Below, in pieces: positions 15,244-21,305 of a DNA stretch of 21,305 nucleotides (positions are counted from its first letter, which is position 1; the number at the start of each line of letters is the position of its first letter). This DNA is from an uncultured bacterium (GTDB taxonomy: Bacteria; Bacillota; Clostridia; Oscillospirales; Acutalibacteraceae), in assembly GCA_934875675.1 (NCBI GenBank), contig CAKXIK010000022.1, forward strand, positions 22,731-44,035. Direction: 5' to 3'. The translations under genes and the position numbers were made by a program. Under the pieces are notes generated by a model. It saw only the letters and a program-made list of their open reading frames with translations, was not told the DNA's origin and searched no databases.

Positions 15244-16206
15244 ATGGCAGTGGATATGGCTCAGGCAAAAAAGGTTTTGTGCATCGGCAGTGTGACGACC
15301 GATGTGATCGTAACCCCGGTGGACAGTGTTCCGGATCCCGGTACGCTGCGCAGCGTGCAGTCGATTACGACACATGTAGGCGGATGCGCTTCCAACGCGG
15401 CGATTGATCTTGCAAAGATTGGAATTCCCGTTGCACTTTCCTGCCGGGTTGGCAAAGATACCTTTGGCGATTTTGTGCGCAAAACTGCCGAGGAGAATGG
15501 CGTGGATGTATCCAACGTGGTGGCAGGCGATACGCCCACTACCGTTTCCATGGTTTGCATTTCTTCTTCCGGCGAGCGCAGCTTTCTTTATCAGCCAGGT
15601 TCGACCGCGGCGTTTGTGAAGGAAGATATTTCAGAGAAACTGGCGGATGAGTGCGGAATTATTTTTGTTGCCGGTGCCATGCTGATGACCTCATTTGACG
15701 GCAAGCCCTGTGCCCAGTTTATGAAAGAGCAGCAGGCAAAGGGTAAGTTTACGGTGATGGATACCGCATGGGATTTTGAGGATAAGTGGTTGCCAAAGGT
15801 TGCAGATGTGATTCCTTATCTTGATTTGTTCATGCCCAGCGTAGAGGAAGCGGCTAAGATTTCCGGTGAAACCGAGCCCGAAAAAATAGCAGACAAATTT
15901 TTTGAAATGGGCGCAAAGAATGTCATCATCAAGGTGGGCAAAGATGGTGCATATATCCGCGAAGGAAATAAGCCGGGTTATACGTTGCCGACTTACCGTC
16001 AGTTCAAACCAAAGGATTCCACCGGAGCCGGTGATTCGTTCTGTGCAGGATTTTTGGCAGGTCTTTCTCTTGGATGGGACTTCCGCCGTGCCGGCGAATT
16101 TGCCAACGCAGTTGGAACACACTGCATCTTGGAAATCGGTGCATCCACAGGTATCAAATCTATGGATGAAATTCTTAATTTCATGGCAAAAACACCAATT
16201 CAATAA
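15244..16206 (+). CDS. PfkB/ribokinase-family carbohydrate kinase
   Basis: The 320-residue cytoplasmic kinase starts VLCIGSVTTDVIV and has the N-terminal THVGGCASNAAIDLAKIG substrate motif (about 40-57), the anion-binding and catalytic signature DSTGAGDSFCAGFLAG (258-273, catalytic base Asp264), and LFMPSVEEA, which is the NxxE-like region. It phosphorylates a sugar or nucleoside with ATP. The sequence does not tell ribokinase, fructokinase or KDG kinase apart. AGGAGG at 15231-15236 precedes ATG 15244. Its own promoter, leader hairpin and perfect terminator make it a monocistronic unit. It is well expressed-looking: strong signals on every side. Confidence 0.9.
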   Translation: MAVDMAQAKKVLCIGSVTTDVIVTPVDSVPDPGTLRSVQSITTHVGGCASNAAIDLAKIGIPVALSCRVGKDTFGDFVRKTAEENGVDVSNVVAGDTPTTVSMVCISSSGERSFLYQPGSTAAFVKEDISEKLADECGIIFVAGAMLMTSFDGKPCAQFMKEQQAKGKFTVMDTAWDFEDKWLPKVADVIPYLDLFMPSVEEAAKISGETEPEKIADKFFEMGAKNVIIKVGKDGAYIREGNKPGYTLPTYRQFKPKDSTGAGDSFCAGFLAGLSLGWDFRRAGEFANAVGTHCILEIGASTGIKSMDEILNFMAKTPIQ

Positions 16207-16229
16207 TTTATTGCTGCTTACATAAATAG

Positions 16230-16275
16230 AAGCTGCCGCATCGTGCTTTGTTTTGCACGATGCGGCAGCTTTTCG
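16230..16275 (+). terminator. Strong intrinsic terminator after the PfkB-family gene
   Basis: A perfect 17-bp stem (16230-16246 with 16255-16271) around an 8-base T-rich loop is followed by TTTCGTT. It is the cleanest terminator in the window. The 159 bases from here to the next gene hold nothing I could identify. Confidence 0.95.
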
Positions 16276-16430
16276 TTGCTGTTTTAATTTGGCTGCCATT
16301 TTCATACGAATCAGAATATGTAATACTAATTTGCCATTAGGAACGGTATAAAAGTCGAGGATAAATCTTCCATATATGCGATATGCAGTTTTCCGAAGTT
16401 TTTTATCGACCGTTTCAAGAGAAATCAGTA

Positions 16431-17102
16431 TTACAATGCTGTTTTGCAGTTCCAGCTTTCAGGATCAAATGGAATGAGTTGATTCCATTTTTTTGCATTT
16501 AGAGCTTCTTTAAACGGTATCCAACGTTCCAGATCGACTTGTCGCAGATCAGCCAGAATCATGACATAAGAAACCACGTCACTCAGAGCTTCTTCCAGCG
16601 AGCCGAAAAAATCCTCTTCACTCGCCGGTGCATGACCACGGATTAAAACCCTGATCAATTCTCCAATCTCCTCACAAAGCTTGCAAAAGTAGAATAGAAC
16701 TCCGCGAGGATCGGTGCTGCGCTGCGCAAAATGAAGCTGTAAGCCTTTCACTGTCAGATATCCGCATTTTGTTGGGGGAAAAACATCTGGCTGCAAGGGG
16801 ACGAGACCGGAATGCAGTTGAACATAATAGTTAGCCTTTCGTAAAATCCATGGTTCCAGATCAATGTCGTGCAGATTAGCAATACAGAGTGTGTAATACA
16901 GAACATCCCATAATTCCTCTTCGGCAGAACCTTTAAACGAGCTTTCCGTTGCAGGCGGAATCTCTCTTGCCAGAACGTGTGCAAGCTCGCCGATTTCCTC
17001 TGTCAGCTTCAAGGAATAGGCATCCGGATCGTTGCGATTATAATCCTTCTGAGCAAGATAATGCTGTAAATATCGGATTGATATTTTTCCGGTTTCGTTC
17101 AT
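16431..17102 (-). CDS. Tandem-repeat MazG-like nucleotide pyrophosphohydrolase
   Basis: The 223-residue protein consists of two MazG-like alpha-helical repeats, residues 7-93 and 116-202, which align without gaps at an offset of 109 with 36 of 87 identities by my count. Repeat A has EEIGE (35-39) and EELWD (62-66), matching the ExxE...ExxD magnesium motif. Repeat B keeps EEIGE (144-148) but reads EALSD (171-175), so the expected second-motif Glu is Ala172. MazG-type enzymes hydrolyse nucleoside triphosphates to monophosphates and usually act as dimers or tetramers of such bundles; here one chain supplies two. Substrate is unknown. ATG 17102 has AAGGAAGGG upstream and a promoter at 17164-17192. 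It is flanked by unrelated genes on the other strand, so it is a single-gene unit. Confidence 0.85.
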   Translation of the reverse strand: MNETGKISIRYLQHYLAQKDYNRNDPDAYSLKLTEEIGELAHVLAREIPPATESSFKGSAEEELWDVLYYTLCIANLHDIDLEPWILRKANYYVQLHSGLVPLQPDVFPPTKCGYLTVKGLQLHFAQRSTDPRGVLFYFCKLCEEIGELIRVLIRGHAPASEEDFFGSLEEALSDVVSYVMILADLRQVDLERWIPFKEALNAKKWNQLIPFDPESWNCKTAL

Positions 17103-17163
17103 GAACTTTCCCTTCCTTATTTAAAAATCTCCGGTTGATCAAAAGAATAAGCTTAATATTTTC

Positions 17164-17192
17164 ACTTTAGCATGAAACTTTTAAAACTTCAA
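17164..17192 (-). promoter_or_regulatory. Promoter of the tandem MazG-like gene
   Basis: On the minus strand TTGAAG (17187-17192) and TAAAGT (17164-17169) are 17 bases apart, about 60 bases before the start codon. Confidence 0.6.
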
Positions 17193-17304
17193 GCTAAAAG
17201 GACTGTTTTGTAAAAAAAGATCATAACATCGTAGAAAATAGAAATGCATCATAAAAAATAATACAAACAAAACATATTTTTATATACTTTAAGAAAAAAT
17301 TACC

Positions 17305-17333
17305 TTTATTTGCTGTTGAAATAATGATATAAT
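17305..17333 (+). promoter_or_regulatory. Promoter of the AraC-type regulator gene
   Basis: A perfect TATAAT (17328-17333), preceded by TGA, lies 17 bases after a weak TTTATT (17305-17310). The weak -35 suggests dependence on an activator (inference). Confidence 0.5.
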
Positions 17334-17421
17334 AAACTATTATATAAAAAGTGATTAAGGTGTACCCGTCGCTTGTCTCAGTGGTGTCGACCGGTTGTTC
17401 CAGTGAAGATAGGAGGGGCAT

Positions 17422-19614
17422 ATGTTTTTATTGTTAAAACGGTCTTTTTTTCGTAAAGTTTTCTTTTCTTATTTAATTGTGATCGGATTGATCACTTCTG
17501 TTTTTCTGGGGATATTTTATCAGCAGACATCAAGTAAAACCGCTGAGAAAAAACAAGAGGAATATTCCCAGTGGGCAGAGGTGATGCGCAGTACCTTTGA
17601 CAGAAAGTTTGATGAGATTAAGACGATAGGTATCCAGATCCGGAATACAACGTGGTACTCGCATGCCATTTCAACGGGGCCGTATTACGATGAGTTTTTT
17701 ACGGTGAGCACAAAACAGGAAACTGCCCGTGAATTGATTCGTTATTCTGCAATTGCCGGGGTGGTGGATAACGTTGCCCTTGCGCTGCCACAAAGAAATG
17801 AAATGGTGAGCACACCGGGCTGGAATAGCATGGGACAAATTATGCGCCTGATCGGTATCAAGGATTCTGAAGATCAGGCATTTCTGCAGGAGCAGCTTGC
17901 GAAACCGCAGTATTTCGAATTTATCAGCCTCAAGTCACTTCAGGTTTCCCAAAAATATCCTTACACCATGGCGATTGTGCAAGGGGTGGATTACACTTCT
18001 CCGTGTTCGCGTGCTTCCTTGCTGATTCTGATTAATAATAATATGATGGATAATTATATCCGCAAATTTAAACCGGATAAGGTGCTTGGTTTTTCGATTC
18101 TGCAGAACGATACGACTTTGTATACATATCAGGAATCCGGTGCACAGCAAGAGGAGGATCAAAACAGGCAAGTAGTGATCCGGCTGTGTTCGCAGACTTA
18201 TCCGTGTGAATATGAGATTACGCTGGAACCGGACAACGGAACAGAGATGCAAAGTCTGGCACTGATTTTTGTTGCGGCAATTGTGCTTGCCTTTTTGCTT
18301 GCGGTTGCAGCATCCTATCTGCTCACGCGAATCAGCTACCGACCAATCGCAAGGCTGCTGCGTCAAACCGAAACGGTCAAACAACAGGATGAATTTGCAG
18401 GAATTGAGGGCTCTTTTCGAAAGCTGGAGGACGAAAAGAGGGAAATGGAACGACAGAAACAGTTATATTACAGTGCTGCCAGAAGCAATTTTCTGCTGAG
18501 CTTGCTGCGCGGCTATTTTGTAGAGGAAAACGCACGGCAAACACTGGAAACTTACAAGATTCCGTATCAGGATCAACAAAGTTTCCGTGTAATGCTTTGT
18601 AATCTGGCAGGGAAATCTGCTGTGGCAAGCAGCGAGAATCTGCAAGTGTTGTTGATGCTGCAAAATTATATGTCGAAGATCAATAATGGCTCAGAATGCA
18701 TTGAGCTTTCTGCGACAGAATATGCCTTTATTTTGTGTGATGATGGCAGAAGTGACGATGAAATGCGTGAGTCAGTGCTTCAGATGCAGCAGAGTATTCT
18801 GGAGCAAACGGGGCATCAGATTACGGTGTGTTGCGGAACGGCGGAAAACCGTCTGCTGGGAATCAGCAAGTCATTCCAGAATGCAAAGGAACGCCTCACC
18901 AGCGGTTCTTTTGAGGGAGAGAATCAAAAAGTTCTCATTGCGGGAAAAAACAGTGCTTATTATTACCCCACAGATTGGGAGATTCAGCTGATTAATTCTC
19001 TGAAAGTTGGCAATGAAGAAACAGCACTCAAAATTATTTGCGAGTTGTGGGACGAAAATGTTGCAAGAGGTCTTTCCCAAGGAACCAAAATCAAGGTTAC
19101 ATCGCTGATTTTTGAAACAATTGTTCGTGTTATTGATGAGCTCGGCATGGATACGGTGGAGCCGGAACGCGCATTTGAAGAAAATTTGACACAGTATACC
19201 GATAAAAAGCAGTGGCAATATCTTCATACATTAACACAGACCGTTTGCCGCCGGTCTTCCTATTCCGACGAGAGTGGTCCTGCAGGAAATATCGGCCGCA
19301 AAATGTTGGCGTATGTGGAGCAAAATTACCATGACTGTGCCCTTTCCCTCAAGGATTTGGGTCGTGAATTTGAACTTTCCACCTCCGCAGTTTCCCGCGT
19401 GTTTAAAACAACCGCAAAAATTTGCTTTTATGATTACGTGTGCAGAATCCGCATGGAAAAGGCAAAGGAGATTTTCCGGCATGAAAAATGTAATGTTGGA
19501 GAAGTTGCCAAACGGGTCGGATATGAAAATGAGCTTTCCTTCCGTCGGGCTTTTCTGCGATATGAAGGCATCACGCCGCGTGATTATGTTTTGAAGCATA
19601 CAGCAGCAAATTAA
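17422..19614 (+). CDS. Membrane-anchored AraC-family regulator with extracellular sensor
   Basis: The 730-residue protein has a basic N-terminus, a first membrane segment at about 12-30, an outside region of about 245 residues, a second segment at about 278-300 followed by RISYRPIARLL (a HAMP-like exit), a cytoplasmic middle region, and a C-terminal double helix-turn-helix AraC domain from about 623: LSLKDLGREFELSTSAVSRVFK, then NVGEVAKRVGYENELSFRRAFLRYEGITPRDY in two HTH units. Clostridial and Paenibacillus proteins of this build sit beside sugar-uptake or glycoside-degradation genes and activate them on sensing an external glycan signal. No histidine kinase or receiver domain is seen, so signalling would be within one protein. 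AGGAGGGG at 17411-17418 supports ATG 17422. The following gene, 53 bases on, is the likely target. Confidence 0.9.
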   Translation: MFLLLKRSFFRKVFFSYLIVIGLITSVFLGIFYQQTSSKTAEKKQEEYSQWAEVMRSTFDRKFDEIKTIGIQIRNTTWYSHAISTGPYYDEFFTVSTKQETARELIRYSAIAGVVDNVALALPQRNEMVSTPGWNSMGQIMRLIGIKDSEDQAFLQEQLAKPQYFEFISLKSLQVSQKYPYTMAIVQGVDYTSPCSRASLLILINNNMMDNYIRKFKPDKVLGFSILQNDTTLYTYQESGAQQEEDQNRQVVIRLCSQTYPCEYEITLEPDNGTEMQSLALIFVAAIVLAFLLAVAASYLLTRISYRPIARLLRQTETVKQQDEFAGIEGSFRKLEDEKREMERQKQLYYSAARSNFLLSLLRGYFVEENARQTLETYKIPYQDQQSFRVMLCNLAGKSAVASSENLQVLLMLQNYMSKINNGSECIELSATEYAFILCDDGRSDDEMRESVLQMQQSILEQTGHQITVCCGTAENRLLGISKSFQNAKERLTSGSFEGENQKVLIAGKNSAYYYPTDWEIQLINSLKVGNEETALKIICELWDENVARGLSQGTKIKVTSLIFETIVRVIDELGMDTVEPERAFEENLTQYTDKKQWQYLHTLTQTVCRRSSYSDESGPAGNIGRKMLAYVEQNYHDCALSLKDLGREFELSTSAVSRVFKTTAKICFYDYVCRIRMEKAKEIFRHEKCNVGEVAKRVGYENELSFRRAFLRYEGITPRDYVLKHTAAN

Positions 19615-19647
19615 CAGCTCAAGTTCGGGCAATACCCGGAAGCTGTT
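19613..19647 (+). other. Intercistronic hairpin overlapping the regulator's stop
   Basis: AACAGCT (19613-19619) pairs with AGCTGTT (19641-19647), with an inner CGGG/CCCG pairing around CAATA. It begins inside the TAA and ends just before AGGAGG of the next gene. No T-run follows, so it looks like a processing, stability or partial attenuation element. Confidence 0.45.
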
Positions 19648-19667
19648 CAAATCAGGAGGGGATCACG

Positions 19668-21305
19668 ATGACATTTCATATGTTTCCCATTTTCGGCGAA
19701 GCGAAGCTTACGCTGATGCCGGGACAAGAGCACGCTTTTTGCTTTTCTACGGATGACTTTTTGCAGATTGAACCGGAGGATACTCGTTTTCGTTTGCGGT
19801 TATGCGGGGATTGCGGAGTACATCCTTCCTGGATGTGGGAGGGTGGTTTTCCGCTTTTGTACCGGGATATTGACGATGCACTCAGTACAAAAACACACCA
19901 TAGTGCCTACAGCCTTTGTTTGGAAGAAAACCGGGAGAATTATCCCCGCAGTGTTTATTTTAAGCTGCCGTGTCCACCGCGCTGTACAGAACAGTTTATG
20001 GCTCAACCCAGTGAAAATCATCAATGGCGTTTTGGCCTTTGGCTAAAGGGAGAAAATTTTGCCTCCCAAGACAATGACTCATTCGTGCGGATTGAACGAT
20101 TTTTAAAGAGATCCGGTCGAGATTCGCGGGATCTGAATGATCCAGCAGACGAAACGATAATTTTGCCGTTTCCGCAGGGTACCTTCGATTGGAAAGAACT
20201 GACCGTACCGGTCACGGTAGGGGAGGATACTGCCTGTCTGCTTTTTACCATTACAGTTCGTAAGACAACCGGCAGGATTTTTTTGGAGGATCCCTCCTTT
20301 ATAAACTCTTCCGGCCAAACGGTACTGCCCGCCTTTATGCCGGCAAACCGACACCATGAAAATCTGAACTGGTTTGGAGAAAATCTTTCGCGTAAGGAAT
20401 GGACCGATTTATCGGTTACATTGAATGGTACCCGCCTGCCAGATACATCGTTGTTTCAGAGGTGTCACCTTCGCTCGGAAAATGAGATTATGCTACCCTC
20501 CGAATTGATAAAAAAAGGAAAAAATATCATTGCGCTGACCAATATCAATCAATGGAACGGTGCCTTGCCATACCATCTGCAAGCGCTGCAGTTGCTGTAT
20601 ACAGAAAACAGAGCGGTGCAATTTCGTGTGGTACCGCAGATTGTGTCGCAGAACCGTGATTTTTCAGTGATGATTTCTGTCAAAAATCCGGGAACGACAG
20701 TTTCGTTTGTTACAGATTCTTCGGCAATTCAGCCTGTTCAGACACCGATTCGTTTTGAAAACGCCGGACTGCAGGTGGTGCAGTTTCATGCCGGAACGAA
20801 CGGGACAAATATCACGATTTTTGCCTCTGCAGATGGCTTTACTGCTTCCGGTATTGTTGAGCGTATAGCCGCCAAAGAACAAGATGGCGTTCTGGTGGGC
20901 ACGGGAGATTCCATTTATGTGCCGCAGGACGAAGCGTCCATGGAGGATTTTTTGGTTTGGTATCTGTCCGAACACTTAGGCAATTATGTGACTTTTCGTC
21001 CCACGTACCGCTGGTGTGGAACCCGTGACGTTAACGAAACAATGTGGCGTAGAGTTGCACAATTGTGCAATCGGATGCAGATTGCCTATTGTCACATGAT
21101 CGATGGACGTGAGCTGCCGGGAATCAACGCAAATCCCACCAGAGAAATGCTGGAGGGAGAATATTTTGTCGGTAATCAGGGGCACGAGCGTGATGGAGCA
21201 TTTTGTTACTGGGGAACCTCCAATTTCTCAGACGATTGTAATGAATTGTTTTACCGCGAACTTCGGAATCGTGTTTTGCACCACCCGGATTGGACGTATT
21301 CAAAC
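19668..21305 (+). CDS. Large modular protein of unknown function, carbohydrate-binding-like (3' end missing)
   Basis: An open frame of 546 codons runs from ATG 19668, with AGGAGGGG at 19654-19661, to the window edge. It has no signal peptide or membrane segment. Residues about 117-210 (RFGLWLKGENF...GTFDWKELTVPV...KTTGRIFLEDPSF) look like a jelly-roll carbohydrate-binding module. About 235-312 (WTDLSVTLNGTRLP... then LPSELIKKGKNIIALTN) resembles the beta-sandwich of beta-galactosidase-like enzymes. After about 425 a different region, rich in Trp, Tyr, Cys and His (TYRWCGTRDVNETMWRRVA; GNQGHERDGAFCYWG), may begin a catalytic domain that I cannot name. Its position after an AraC-type sensor suggests glycan metabolism. 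Assignment of a glycoside hydrolase family would need the missing part. Confidence 0.7.
   Translation, partial: MTFHMFPIFGEAKLTLMPGQEHAFCFSTDDFLQIEPEDTRFRLRLCGDCGVHPSWMWEGGFPLLYRDIDDALSTKTHHSAYSLCLEENRENYPRSVYFKLPCPPRCTEQFMAQPSENHQWRFGLWLKGENFASQDNDSFVRIERFLKRSGRDSRDLNDPADETIILPFPQGTFDWKELTVPVTVGEDTACLLFTITVRKTTGRIFLEDPSFINSSGQTVLPAFMPANRHHENLNWFGENLSRKEWTDLSVTLNGTRLPDTSLFQRCHLRSENEIMLPSELIKKGKNIIALTNINQWNGALPYHLQALQLLYTENRAVQFRVVPQIVSQNRDFSVMISVKNPGTTVSFVTDSSAIQPVQTPIRFENAGLQVVQFHAGTNGTNITIFASADGFTASGIVERIAAKEQDGVLVGTGDSIYVPQDEASMEDFLVWYLSEHLGNYVTFRPTYRWCGTRDVNETMWRRVAQLCNRMQIAYCHMIDGRELPGINANPTREMLEGEYFVGNQGHERDGAFCYWGTSNFSDDCNELFYRELRNRVLHHPDWTYSN

Larger units (their letters stand above)
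17103..17421. other. Divergent promoter region, MazG-like and AraC-type genes
   Basis: This AT-rich 319-base region holds the two promoters listed separately and the AraC-gene leader (about 80 nt, locally more GC-rich from 17360 to 17400). No further gene or RNA fold was recognised. Confidence 0.6.

Noticed and set aside
16276..16430. Small gene or gene remnant after the kinase terminator
   Set aside because: No frame with a start, a ribosome binding site and a plausible protein was seen; it is AT-rich spacer.

Overview
The window looks like chromosome of a Gram-positive, anaerobic-type Firmicute, most likely class Clostridia near Oscillospiraceae/Ruminococcaceae. Support: GC close to balanced by eye, strong AGGAGG-type ribosome binding sites, TTGACA/TATAAT-type promoters, a type III pantothenate kinase with an ECF-transporter S component, a Sapep/PepV-type dipeptidase, a walJ-rlmH pair, DegV and a two-TM AraC-type regulator. 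The genus is inference. I saw no rRNA, tRNA, insertion sequence, integrase, phage gene or CRISPR array.

Layout. (1) 1-1632, minus strand: the start of a Gfo/Idh/MocA oxidoreductase that runs off the left edge, and a D-2-hydroxyacid dehydrogenase. (2) 1965-6813, plus strand: an amidohydrolase-2 protein; a promoter-driven pair eutS + eutP in which EutP is fused to a GNAT acetyltransferase; then a MerR/TipAS regulator with a textbook 19-bp-spacer operator-promoter, followed closely by a GT-C-type membrane protein and a strong terminator. (3) 6929-8475, minus strand: coaX and an ECF S component (probably for pantothenate) separated by a 164-nt structured gap. (4) 8778-10973: an M20 dipeptidase and a YjdF-like membrane protein. 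(5) 11035-15094: degV, walJ, rlmH, an MGDG-synthase/UgtP-type glycosyltransferase and a divergent PlsY-like acyltransferase, all on one strand with short gaps behind a promoter at 10979, which suggests a lipid/envelope operon with housekeeping passengers. (6) 15244-16206: a PfkB-family sugar kinase with its own promoter, a leader hairpin and a perfect terminator. (7) 16431-17102, minus: a protein built from two tandem MazG-like repeats. (8) 17422-21305: an AraC-type membrane regulator followed by the first 546 codons of a large, signal-less, carbohydrate-binding-like protein that runs off the right edge.

Functional links. The minus-strand pair coaX/S component joins pantothenate uptake to its phosphorylation. 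DegV (fatty-acid binding), the PlsY-like protein (acyl-phosphate to glycerol-3-phosphate) and the diacylglycerol glycosyltransferase could be successive parts of membrane lipid assembly. The edge genes (Gfo/Idh, hydroxyacid dehydrogenase, amidohydrolase, AraC regulator and its partner) look like accessory carbon catabolism. The most unusual items are the EutP-GNAT fusion encoded with an isolated EutS shell protein, the tandem MazG protein in which one half has lost an expected metal-binding glutamate, and the unrecognised modular protein at the right edge.
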